Shown: piece by piece, positions 1 to 8,094 of the stretch
Layout: every line of letters starts with the position of its first letter
Position numbering within the stretch: the first letter of the stretch is position 1
NCBI GenBank assembly: GCA_003024985.2
Contig: PXIH01S0031427.1
Strand: one strand, 5' to 3'
DNA from: Euperipatoides rowelli
Lineage: Eukaryota > Onychophora > Udeonychophora > Euonychophora > Peripatopsidae
DNA length: 10,322 bases
Notes under the pieces: generated by a model
What the model saw: the letters and a program-made list of their open reading frames with translations, nothing else
What the model was told of the DNA's origin: nothing
Database searches by the model: none
Program-made: the position numbers and the translations under genes

Positions 1-560
1 TAGGACAGTTGATTATCATAGGGTTGGGGCATAGTGGATTTCACACTTAGTTGGAGTTAAGGTTCAGGGTAATGGTAAGGTTAGGACTTTAAATAAAAAA
101 TTAAGGCTGTTATCCATTTTGATCATGTGACTAATGGGACTTATGCCTTCCAGGTTCTAGGCGCTCATGTCATTGTAAGGGAGTCGGTTGTTTTCTAGAC
201 ACCGAATGTGCTGGATGTGCTTGATATCTGGCATTCTATTTGGATCGCTAAACTAAAACTATTACCCCAATTTGGGTCGCGACTTAAAAGATTAAGAGAA
301 ACACAGCTCCAGTGTTTCATCGGAAACTTGGAACAGCATTCTCCCAATAATAAGATCCTTAAAATCCCTTGGATCTTTCCGAGAGTTGTATTTCTAATCC
401 TTATTAAATTTGTTTTAGCTGTTTTTGTGTTCCACACAGTTCTCCTTTATTACGTCAGTTAAGATCATTTTCTATTTATTTTTAGCCTAAATACTGTATT
501 TTATTTACTCTATTTAGTTTATTTTTATATACTGTATTTTATTTGCATAAAATTATGTAG
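1..560. other. AT-rich non-coding stretch, no recognised gene
   Basis: No protein family was recognised here. Two open frames overlap almost completely on opposite strands, an 84-codon frame at 208-462 (+) and an 80-codon frame at 195-437 (-). Neither has a recognisable motif. The plus frame ends in a hydrophobic run that could be a membrane segment, but T-rich DNA often gives such runs by chance. Overlap on both strands argues for chance openness or an unrecognised decayed repeat. From about 470 to 560 the sequence is T-rich with ATACTGTATTTTATTT occurring twice (490s and 530s). Confidence 0.5.
56..86 (-). repeat. TAACCTTA-type short motif block
   Basis: Read on the minus strand this block is made of CTAACCTTACC, ACCCTG and AACCTTAAC. 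The same arrangement of CTAACCTTA followed by a second CC-TAAC word occurs twice inside the element at 9923-10213, and TAACCTTAACC also occurs near 7900-7920 in the 8-bp-TSD element. It may be the edge of another non-autonomous element whose other end lies outside the window. That is an inference from a short match. Confidence 0.35.
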
Positions 561-561
561 G

Positions 562-753
562 TGGAAAAAATAGACAAACCAAAAATGTAAGTATTTAATA
601 TAAATTTGGCTAGCTTTAATGTTACATGTCTGAAGTATCTAGTCGCTCACCTCCCCCCCCCCCCCCCCTGGAAAAATTAGACCAACACAAATGTAGGTAT
701 TTTATATAAAGTTGTCCATCTTTAATAATATTACACTAACAATTGTGAAGTAT
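562..753. repeat. Imperfect tandem duplication, unit about 105 bp
   Basis: The first copy runs from about 562 to 638 and the second from about 669 to 753. Both start with TGGAAAAA followed by TAGAC or TTAGACC, then AAATGTA-GTATTT-ATATAAA, then CTTTAAT, and end in TGAAGTAT. By eye they match at about three positions in four. A run of sixteen C separates them (653-668). No coding capacity is seen. Confidence 0.6.
653..668. repeat. Poly-C tract (16 C)
   Basis: An uninterrupted run of sixteen C lies between the two copies of the local duplication. Such runs are prone to slippage and to sequencing length error, so the exact length should not be trusted. Confidence 0.9.
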
Positions 754-960
754 TGATTAATGGTTATCAAAATGTCCATACAACCAAAAAAAAAAAAATG
801 CTTATCAAAATATTTACAGCTAAAATAAATATTCAATTTTTTACACTCTCCAACCCTTCCTGATTTTTTTTCTGCAGACACCCTTTCTGTTTTTTTAAAA
901 TTTTTTTTTTTTTTTTTTGTACCTTGATGTCGGATCTGGAAAAGCATTTTTATGAAGATT
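669..960 (+). repeat. Interspersed repeat, copy A (partner at 8890-9150)
   Basis: Landmarks here recur in the same order and similar spacing at 8890-9150: a C-rich stretch ending CTGGAAAAA, then ATCTTTAA, TTATCAAAA followed by a purine-poor word and an A-run, then a CCTTCCTGA/CCTTGCCTGA word leading into a T-run, CTGCAGACACC versus TGCGGATCCC, and TACCTT before a purine-rich end. Divergence and indels are considerable. No termini, target duplication or coding frame could be defined, so the class of repeat is unknown. The 124-codon minus-strand frame at 702-1076 runs through this block, is Lys/Phe-rich because of the A and T runs, and is not considered a gene. Confidence 0.5.
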
Positions 961-1740
961 CCTAGATTATTATACTGTAACAATAACAATAATTGTTGTC
1001 TGAAAAAATACTTTGCACAAAAATGTAAATTCTTTGCAGTTGTTTTATTTTGCATTTTCTGTAGCAGAGCCATCATGTAATCAAGTTCTAAAATTTGAGT
1101 AATTAAAATAATATAAAAGAAAAAAAAAATTCATTAGTGTAGATTTTTTTGATTATAATAATTACACTTCTTACACTCTGTGCAGAAATTTGGTTTTATA
1201 GTTTGTTTTGAAATGTAAATAATATTTTTTAAATAAATAATGTGAAATTGAAACCAACAGAGGGCGCTAATACCTACAAAATTTTAGAGATCCTATAGAA
1301 TCAAACCATTATAAGTTATTTTTTTTAATTAAAATTTATGTAACTTAGGTTAGGTTGTTTTTTTATTCTGGATGCTTGCCAGATTTAAAGACTATTGACA
1401 AAGTGTTTTGATAATTTAATTTGAGTTCGATATGTATAAGATTTAGATAGATATTTACTTAGCTGTATTCTGATATTTTTAGTGTGTGGGCTGGTGAGTT
1501 GTTTTGGTCATCATTTTTGCTTGTGTCAGTACACAATCATTAGTGTTGATGGGTGGAATCGCTCAAGTTTGAAAAATAAATGAAGAAAGAAGGTAGAAGA
1601 ATTTAAAGACCTAAGAGAGGTGATTTTTAAGGGGAAAAAATTATAAAATTAATAAAATTTTATTCTAATTTGATATAAAGAATTTTTGGTGCAATTAAGT
1701 TAGTTGGTAGCTTTTTTTCAGGATTTTATCTATAAAACTT
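960..1740. other. AT-rich spacer without a recognised gene
   Basis: This stretch has many short A and T runs, several TATGTAACTT-like words and no open frame worth keeping. Apart from the CTCF-like motif near 1254, nothing beyond AT-rich spacer was recognised. Confidence 0.6.
1254..1268 (+). promoter_or_regulatory. Match to the CTCF core motif
   Basis: The fifteen bases CCAACAGAGGGCGCT fit the degenerate bilaterian CTCF core NCANNAGRNGGCRSY at every position. The surrounding 200 bases are very AT-rich, so this GC-rich word stands out. Words of the form CAGAGGGCGC are also common inside animal transposons, so the site could equally be a relic of a repeat. Binding is not shown by sequence alone. 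Confidence 0.4.
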
Positions 1741-2459
1741 ATGGTTAGAATTGGCAGGCGTTTATCAAGCTGTTGTTTGAATCTCCTACTCCTAGGTTAT
1801 TCCACCGACTGACCACTCTACATAAAAAAAATCCACCCCTAGATAGAGAGGAGTGTCTAATATGCAATAGTTTCATTTAACCGGCCTCTGGTTAATTGGT
1901 TACATACTGCACAATTTCTCTGTCGAATCCATATTATTTTAACACTTGAATGCATAAATGTCATACCAAGTTTTGTGTTGACTATGAGTATACAGTTTTC
2001 GAATATTAAAAAGCTTGGGATACGATAGTTTATGTAACTTTGGGATTTTTAGGTCGATAAGTGAAATACTTTATTTAGGTTTGATTCATCTCTTTTATAA
2101 TATTAATTTATTGCTATTGAACATTGAACAGTAGCCTTGAAATGATTGTACATATATTTTAGAGTCTTTTAAACACCACAGGATCAATGTATTCAAATTG
2201 GAGATTATATAATTACGGTGCATGTCAAAACTTGGATACTACTATAATACAGGGCTTATCTTTCATTTTATAATGTGAGGCAGGAGGTTGCCAACTAAGC
2301 AGGCCTATGGGCAGCAACTTTTAAGAATGAGTAGCAACTTTTTTGGTCACAAAGATTTTTATTTAACTGCATACATATATTAAAAGCATGGGCTTATAAC
2401 GCTCAAGTTGTGCGAACATTCTAATATGAATTGTGTTTTTAAATATATAATTACTTTTT

Positions 2460-2640
2460 ATGAGTAAACAAGTGGATTTAGTTAGAATGAACTTAAAAAC
2501 AATTTTTCCCTTCAATAGGATGTTCAAACCTTTGGCCATAAAAAAATGCATGGCAAATATTTGCCTCTGCTTGTACATCATGGGTGGCATTTCCCAAAAA
2601 TATGATGGCATTTGCCACCATTGCCATGATAAATTTTGAG
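2460..2640. other. Segment between LINE blocks with repeated TGGCA/TGCCA words
   Basis: This segment interrupts the LINE remnant and contains many TGGC or GCCA words, including a perfect 14-bp palindrome and TGGCA-TT-TGCCA at 2606-2617. It may be a small insertion. No inverted termini or target duplication were found, and the open frames crossing it (such as the minus frame 2363-2611) show no known protein motif. Confidence 0.35.
2552..2565. repeat. Perfect 14-bp palindrome GGCAAATATTTGCC
   Basis: The sequence equals its own reverse complement over fourteen bases. TGGC/GCCA half-sites nearby resemble NFI-type palindromes in form, but the spacing differs from the usual TTGGC-N5-GCCAA, so no factor is assigned. 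Confidence 0.7.
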
Positions 2641-3559
2641 CCCTATATTACCTAAATTCTTGTGGTTGTCAACCCATATAAGTACTTTATTATTTATGCT
2701 TAAAGGATATTTAAAATGGTTACTATTCAAGGAGAGAATAATACATTTGTATCTACTTAATATAATATGGTTGCCTGGTAGTATACCAAGCAAAGAAATG
2801 ATCTTTGTCTTGTTAAAAGCCCCCTAAAATCTAAATTGTATTTTATAGGATACTGTAATTGAAAAAATATAAATCGTCCACTTAAGATAAAACATTAAAG
2901 TTGATATTCGTATTTGATCTGACACAAAACCGGTTAAACATGATTGTCAACAGCCCAAAGCCTGTAGCACACTGTTATGTACCAAATCAGCATTTGAGCA
3001 TTATTGCAAATTTTATCTGATATGGTTTGATTTATAAGAAATGATTTCAATCGTTCAGTTAGATTTTGGTCAATGTTCAGGTTAATTTGTGTGCTTATGA
3101 GAAGATTAGTGTTAATATCAAATGTGTAAGAAGTCACTTATGATAACCTATTTACCCATATCTTTGAGCCAAATTCATTTAGCTAATCTTTGCATAAAAT
3201 TAGTCATTGTTCATTGGTGTTTATGAAACCCATGTTAATTATTAGGTGCTTTTATATGATTTAATCCATTTTGTATTATCCTTTCAGCAATTTTACTCAG
3301 CTAATTGGTATTGGCTATTGGACGATAATTTTTGAAGGACTAGTGATTCTTGTTTTTGAATTTGGGATAGATTTGATCCTCTTTCTAGTTTATGGGACAG
3401 ACCATGTGAAATATGAGAAATTAATGTAGTTGAGAATGAAGTTAGTAAAAAATGTTTTACAACCTCTGATGATAAAGTTAGTGATGCCATCTGGACCAGA
3501 AGAAAGTGAGTTTTTTTAAAGTGGAGTTGATATCAATTTCAGTGTTATTTGATGGAGAA

Positions 3560-4310
3560 AAGTATTTAGATTGGTGTTTTGTGTTAGTTGTAATAATATG
3601 TAGGTTGTTAATTGATTTAATTGTATAATATGCTAAACTATTGTCTCATGAACTATAAGTTATTAACTTTGCATTGATCTTAAGGACTTTTGGGCCAAAT
3701 TCCCCCTTATTATTTTCTATAGTGTAATGTATATTTATATTCAAAGTTAACTGGATTATTGCCATGTCATTTTTATATTACTAATCAAAAGGAAATCTCA
3801 AAACTAAATTGAACATTTAAAAAATACAGTAATGGTTATAGAATAAAAAGACCCGGAGTCTAACACCTATCAAGATAAATGTTTTTAGTAATCATGTTAT
3901 TCCCTGAAAGAATTCACTTACAAAACATATTTTTATATTTTTTTCTCCCTGAATTTAAAAAGTAAGTTGACTATTTATTAAGACAACAGTATTTTTGGGA
4001 TCTGTCCTAGAAAACTATTGTGTCATCTGGTAACATATCAATTAAGGTTGATTTAGAACAATTAAACTGCAATTTAATAAAGTTTTAATTTTTTACCTTG
4101 GAATAAATCTTTATAATTTTTTATCCGATTGTTTTTTTTTCTTCTAATTTATGCTACTATTTTCTTTGTTTTCATCAGTATCAGTAATTTATTTCTGTTT
4201 TATGTAATACCATAGAATTTTATTTTAACTTAATGATGAAACTCTATAGATGTCTTTGTAACTTAATTTCTATATTAATGTTTTAAAGCCTTTAACTTAT
4301 GTAACTTATC
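3560..4310. other. AT-rich spacer, no recognised gene
   Basis: This lies upstream of the LINE RT block on the minus strand, where the endonuclease part would be expected. It was translated by eye on the minus strand and no endonuclease motif was recognised, so the 5' part of the LINE is either missing or beyond recognition. The segment next to 4311 is where continuation of the Gypsy integrase would be expected across the inserted element, but no convincing motif was seen there either. Confidence 0.5.
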
Positions 4311-4326
4311 TACCGTAGAATGCCGA

Positions 4327-4980
4327 CCAAGAGCGCCCCACCAAGCAAGGGCGCCCCCCCTATTTCTTGTCAAAACATAGGTATATAGCGCCATCGCTGA
4401 ACAAGAGCGCCATCACTGCATTTTGACTTTTTTATCACTCTGAAGGAAATCCAAGGGGTATCCAAGCAAGAGCGCCCCCCTAGATTTTTGCTTCCTTTTA
4501 CTTCATTTAAGGTTCAGGACAGGGTATCCATATAAGAGCGCCATGTAAAAAATTTCATGTCACCAACTGACATTATTATGCTGTGACGTCATTTTTATGT
4601 GTTTTACATCATCTCATATATTGTAGCTTCTATGAATAACGTTGAATCCTCATAAGCAGAACGAAAGAGGCCTGTAAATTAAAAAGTAAAAGTTTTAATT
4701 TACATGGCGCTCTTACTTGGCACAACCTTTAATTGATGTATGACATCATGTTTTAGTGTGTACCAGCCATTTTCCTAAAGTTTTGGGAAGCATGTCCAAG
4801 CAAGGGCGCCGTTTTGAAAAACAATCTTTTTAAAGAATTCAAAGTGTATCCAAGCAAGAGCGCCATGTCCATTTTGCAATGCATTGTGGTAAATCTAAGG
4901 TTTCTTAGCANGGAGCCGAACAAGAGCGCCCCCCCCCCCCATTTCCCCCCAAACGAATGTTAAGAGCGCATGCGCCCTTG
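4327..4980. repeat. Array of CCAAGCAAGAGCGCC-like sub-repeats
   Basis: Copies were located at 4327-4337, 4341-4355, 4401-4411, 4462-4476, 4528-4542, 4796-4810, 4850-4864 and 4919-4930 on the plus strand. Inverted copies lie at 4706-4720 and within the right terminus at 4972-4980. TAAGAGCGC at 4961-4969 is a shorter relative. Several copies share a longer context, GTATCCAAGCAAGAGCGCCATG. Many neighbouring direct copies start 54 to 69 bases apart. Both terminal inverted repeats end in a copy of the same word, so the array reads as internal repetition of the transposon end, plausibly a repeated transposase-binding site. Confidence 0.8.
4911..4911. other. Undetermined base (N)
   Basis: One N is present inside the TA-flanked element just before a long C run. 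It marks a local sequencing or assembly uncertainty, so the right part of this element may carry errors. Confidence 0.95.
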
Positions 4981-5019
4981 CTCGGCATTTTACGGTAATT
5001 AAATACATAAATGAGATTT

Positions 5020-6485
5020 GAAGTCTCCATCTGTCATTTGATGCATAGTGAGATGGTGGAGAAAATGTGTGATGGATGTTCCTATGTTTGCAGAAAGTCC
5101 TGAATTCTGAAGAAGTAAATATTACTCTATTATTGGACACTAAATTTAAAGAAAAACTGAACTGTATGAACTATTCCTTGAGTATCCAAAACCTGTGTAT
5201 AACACCAGTGGTGATTATCGAGTAATATCTAGCCATTTTAAGTGTATGTCAACTGTGATTAAAACATCTAGCCCTTAACTGGCCAGTGAAATCTACATGA
5301 GTTTGGTGCAGGGAATTATCTATTCAGATTCATAATAATTGTCTAATTGGTTTGATGAATTGCATTGAGCAGGTACTGCAATATAAACACTGTGCTATAT
5401 TGTAGTTCAGGCAGGGCCACTAGAAAATGGAAATATGCAGGACAACATCCCACTAGTCCAACGAGGTTGTCCCTTGATATTTTTTGTTATTTTTTTAATA
5501 TTCATTCGTATATTTTCATTTACCGAACATAGATTTTGATGACTGGAACTTAATATATGAAAATGCTACTAAAAGAGAGTCCAATGTTGCAATCTTGCAG
5601 CTGCCAAAATTACAACATATTTATCAGTAGGAAAAGTACTGTACTTGTACACTAGATGAATTTTTATACAAAAAAATGATGCCCCACATTTTTTATTAAC
5701 AAGAGTAACCATCCATCTCAGAGCAATTGTTTTCAGCTGAAGTCAAGATGCTAGATGCAAAGAACACTGAACGTTCAGGGCCATCAGGATGTACAGAATA
5801 TGTGACAAGATTGCTCCCAGTCCTACTAATAAAGCATCAGAAGCTATGATTGATTGGAGATTTGAGTTGTAATGGGTTGAAGTCACTGCTAGGAGAAACC
5901 TCTTATAATTTATAAACCGTAAGAATTATCTTAGCTGATCGACATTCATTGGCTCAGTTGCGATTATAATACCATTGATTATTCAGAGATGCTTGTTTTT
6001 TCTCATCTAATGATTAGATGACTTCAATATTCTATCCAGGAATGGAGAAATTCATAGCCAACACGTGTAGGAAGAAATGGATGCTGATCACATGGTGCTA
6101 AACATATTGCAGATCCTTTAGATAGGAATCTTCATCTTTACTCAGATCAAAATGTTATTCAGGTAGCAAGTGATACCTGGAATATAATACCTGCCAATAT
6201 TTTGTCAATAAAACTTTATCTTTATCCATTTAGCACTTGGGGTGTAAGCTAAAACCATATGAGGTTTAGAAAATATAATTCCATTAACTAGTTTGAAAGC
6301 AACTAATCTTTTATTGTTAATAGGTATTAAATTACCCTTAAAATGTATTAACTGCATCTTCTAATCACCACATATATGTTGGGGCTGCCAATCCAAAAAT
6401 TCCACAGGGCTAATAATTTCTTGTTTCTGAAACTTGAGCAACTCCACCTCAACTGAGGTAACATTCAGCATTAATGTAATGTACT
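5020..6485 (-). pseudogene. Ty3/Gypsy-type LTR retrotransposon pol pseudogene (RT, RNase H, integrase)
   Basis: On the minus strand the pieces appear in Ty3/Gypsy pol order. Near 6447-6378 is the RT start, VELLKFQKQEIISPVEF followed by LAAPT, matching the ELDRL..EGII.PVE...WAAPI pattern. At 6165-6145 is YLNNILI, the YLDDILI active-site box with both Asp changed to Asn. FINYKRFL (about 5910-5890) fits the RT-RNase H linker. RNase H follows with SDALLVGLGAILSHIL (5841-5794), keeping the first Asp, then PDGPERSVFFASSILTS (to 5726, after a frameshift) and AAARLQHW (5604-5581). CSTC (5380-5369) resembles the CxxC of the integrase zinc finger. The integrase core shows HVDFTG (5299-5282), LITVDIHLKW, then SNNRVIFTSSEFRTF (5137-5090), where the second catalytic Asp is Asn, and a SPPSHYASN segment near 5065-5037. 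The last catalytic Glu region is scrambled. No LTR, gag or protease was seen. It is clearly dead. Confidence 0.85.
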
Positions 6486-6639
6486 AATAATGTAAGACAA
6501 TCATGAGATTTCGTAAGTTTCCTAAGTTAAAATTACAAAGAAATGAACTGATAAACTCATTTGGGAATCATTTGAAGAGGATATGATTAAATATATTGGA
6601 ATTTAAAGTGATACTGGAAGACAATAAATCAATATGCAC

Positions 6640-7095
6640 CAGGCAGTAGAGAATATCACAATACAGGGAATGTCTGAAGCCAGAACAATACTGCATTCTC
6701 AAATTAGTTTAATCTTATGATCAAAACATCTAATAGTTAGTTGATTATTCTGTAATGGAATTATGAAAGTGATCTATATTTTATTTATTCCTTCAAAACT
6801 GGAATATTGTGTACCAGTATGGGATACACCCTTATCTAAGAACCCGGTAAAATCCAATGAACTTATGAAAGAAATAACATTTCAAAACATTCTTGGCAAT
6901 AAGTACATTAACATATAATCAAGCTTTGGATATTTAGGTTTGGAAGAGGGAATAAACTTTCAGTTGACTTCTCTGTAAAAATTTCCCCCAATTTCTTCCC
7001 TGGAAGAAACACCAGGACTGCAAACAAGTATACTCTCCCAAGTATATGCACTCAATATTTTAAGACTTTCCCCATCATCCATGCAATCAGTCTGA
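6640..7095 (+). pseudogene. LINE reverse transcriptase C-terminal fragment, plus strand
   Basis: At 6781 a frame reads LFIPSKLEYCVPVWDTPLSKNP. This matches the LINE motif LYK.LVRP.LEYC.PVW.P.LKKD, which lies downstream of the RT active site in many non-LTR ORF2 proteins. Just before it, AVENITIQGMSEARTIL (from about 6645) fits the A..KAN..LG.I segment that precedes it. After it, LMKEITFQNILG occupies the LE.VQRRAT position, and SSFGYLGLEEGINFQL (about 6920-6965) fits LGL.SLEERR. The tail to about 7090, SPSSMQSV and before, loosely fits the C-terminal basic region. Stops and shifts break it, no YxDD box or endonuclease is present, and 5' truncation would be typical of LINE insertion. It is opposite in orientation to the adjacent Gypsy pol and to the LINE at 1745-3550. 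Confidence 0.65.
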
Positions 7096-7099
7096 TGAA

Positions 7100-7395
7100 C
7101 TCTGAATTGTAGTCTAATATTGATGACTACCCATAATTAAAAAAATAATTTTTTATTATTTTTTAATATCTTGTAATAAGTTCTTTAATCCTTTGGGCTA
7201 AAGCTTTAAATTCATTTATCTATTTATTTTGTAAATAATCTTGATCTTAATACATCTAGTCTTAGAATTAATAGAAAAAAAATAATAAAATGCATTTTTT
7301 AATCAATCATGACAGTGCTAGAGACTTCTGAATAATATAGGAACTGCTGTTACCAAATATATCGATTTAAAGTTTTTTACCCAATATTTGTATTC
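7100..7395. other. AT-rich spacer, no recognised gene
   Basis: This segment is A/T-run rich, including a dense AATAATTTTTTATTATTTTT region near 7145-7165 that could fold back on itself. Nothing coding or repeat-like with defined ends was seen. Confidence 0.55.
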
Positions 7396-7403
7396 AAAAA
7401 TTT

Positions 7404-7429
7404 GGGATGACTCCAGTTTACGTCCCCCC
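7404..7429 (+). repeat. Left terminal inverted repeat of the 8-bp-TSD element
   Basis: It pairs with 8095-8120. The two mismatches are near the outer tip. It contains CCAGTTTACGTC, a word that recurs in variant form, CCAGTAATTTACGTC, at the far arm of the internal hairpin (7631-7645). Confidence 0.88.
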
Positions 7430-7439
7430 CCCATCCAAG

Positions 7440-7450
7440 ATGGCCGCCAT
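7440..7450. promoter_or_regulatory. ATGGC-C-GCCAT, YY1-like dyad
   Basis: AAGATGGC and GCCGCCAT overlap here. Both resemble YY1 site forms (CCAT core, GCCGCCAT/AAGATGGC), arranged as a dyad next to the left terminus of the element. Sequence alone does not show binding. Confidence 0.3.
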
Positions 7451-7454
7451 GCCC

Positions 7455-7646
7455 AGACGTAAATTAACGATAATTAGCAGACACTTTTCTAATGTCGGTA
7501 ATATTGAATTATTATTAAAAATATCAATTCACATATTGAATAATTATGACAAATAACAATTCAACATAATGGATTAATATTAAAAATAATAATTAAATAT
7601 TACGGACATTAGAAATACGACTATTAATTACCAGTAATTTACGTCT
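7455..7646. repeat. Large imperfect palindrome (hairpin) inside the 8-bp-TSD element
   Basis: The left arm (7455 to about 7545) and the reverse complement of the right arm (about 7555 to 7646) share AGACGTAAATTA at their bases, then TTTCTAATGTC-GTAATATT and AATTATTATT, with roughly three in four bases matching over about 90 bp and a loop of about ten bases. Transcription through it would give an RNA hairpin of about 190 nt, with bulges. It may be a relic of an inverted duplication that created the element, or an element nested within the outer one. Confidence 0.8.
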
Positions 7647-8094
7647 ATTATAATAAACAATATTAACTATCTACTAACCTTAAAACTACAATATCTTATA
7701 AAAGAAACAAAAGTATTCTTATCCAACATATATTAAATAGTATAAATATTTTATTACATCTCTAACCTTACCACCTCCCTCCCTGAATTATAAATCCAAC
7801 TACGAGTAAAATCTATTTTCCCCTACCTCTCGTATGAAATAGACTATTTTGCAGCCCTCGGATTATAAACTAAAATATCTAAATTTTAATTACATCTTTA
7901 ACCTTAACCCCCTAACCTTAAATAAAGTAAAAAAACTACAGCATAAACTTACAAAAGTTTTAAGTTCTTCCTATCCCAATTTCGGAAAGTATGACATGTC
8001 AAAAAATACCATTGAAATACGCATGCTCTAAAAAACCAGAAAACATAATAGATAATTTTCATTTAAAAACTTGCGCATGTGTAAAACAATATCC

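Larger units (their letters stand above)
1745..3550 (-). pseudogene. Decayed LINE (non-LTR retrotransposon) reverse transcriptase ORF, in three blocks
   Basis: Reading the minus strand from 3550 down to 1745, three blocks match, in family order, the ORF2 reverse transcriptase of LINEs of the broad I/Jockey/CR1 type. These proteins copy element RNA at the nicked target site. Block 1 (about 3550-2935) has SSGPDGI at 3483-3497, an IIPI-like KSIPNSK, then a broken NYRPIS-like IVQ*PIPIS near 3300-3329, and a (H)GF-like MGFI near 3223-3234. Block 2 (about 2750-2644) has the post-RT pattern KC...N..Y.INNKVL..VD..KNLG. Block 3 (about 2096-1745) has YKRDESNLNKVF (the RRGDLI.VFKI position), TRG at 1884-1892, and RVVSRWNNL at 1802-1819, which corresponds to the C-terminal RVVN.WN.LP motif. 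Stops and frameshifts are frequent, the YxDD box was not found, and about 2100-2640 has no recognisable LINE sequence. It is certainly non-functional. The exact clade is not resolved. Confidence 0.75.
4311..4997. mobile_element. Non-autonomous TA-flanked inverted-repeat transposon (MITE type) with a sub-repeat array
   Basis: Terminal inverted repeats run inward from 4313 and from 4995. The left end starts CCGTAGAATGCCGACC and the right end, reverse-complemented, starts CCGTAAAATGCCGAGC; 21 of the first 24 positions agree. A TA flanks each side (4311-4312 and 4996-4997), which fits a TA target duplication as made by Tc1/mariner-type and some other transposases. The 683-bp body has no transposase frame, so it would have to be moved in trans. 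It carries about ten copies of a CCAAGCAAGAGCGCC-like 15-mer, mostly direct and some inverted. The element is visibly richer in CpG than its surroundings. It lies where the Gypsy integrase pseudogene breaks off, so it inserted after that retrotransposon. Superfamily is inferred only from TA flanks and could be another TA- or AT-targeting group. Confidence 0.85.

Noticed and set aside
195-462. Overlapping 80- and 84-codon open frames on opposite strands
   Set aside because: No recognised motif in either, mutual overlap, and no splice or start context that could be trusted. Kept only as an unassigned part of the first spacer.
702-1076. 124-codon minus-strand frame, the longest in the window
   Set aside because: Composition follows the A/T runs (Lys and Phe strings), and it crosses a repeat block shared with 8890-9150. 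No protein motif.
2363-2827. Several 63- to 82-codon frames on both strands as small genes
   Set aside because: They overlap one another and the LINE remnant. Only the stretch with KC...KNLG has a family signal, and that is annotated as part of the LINE pseudogene.
4327-4980. CRISPR-like reading of the 15-mer array
   Set aside because: Spacing varies widely, copies occur in both orientations, units are short and diverged, and the array sits inside a transposon in a eukaryotic-type sequence.
4895-5140. 81-codon minus-strand frame as a gene
   Set aside because: It joins the tail of a decayed integrase core to MITE sequence and crosses an undetermined base. It is a chimera, not a gene.
7849-8031. 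60-codon plus-strand frame inside the 8-bp-TSD element
   Set aside because: Too short for a transposase and without motif. Rich in Asn, Lys and Leu, as expected from AT-rich DNA.
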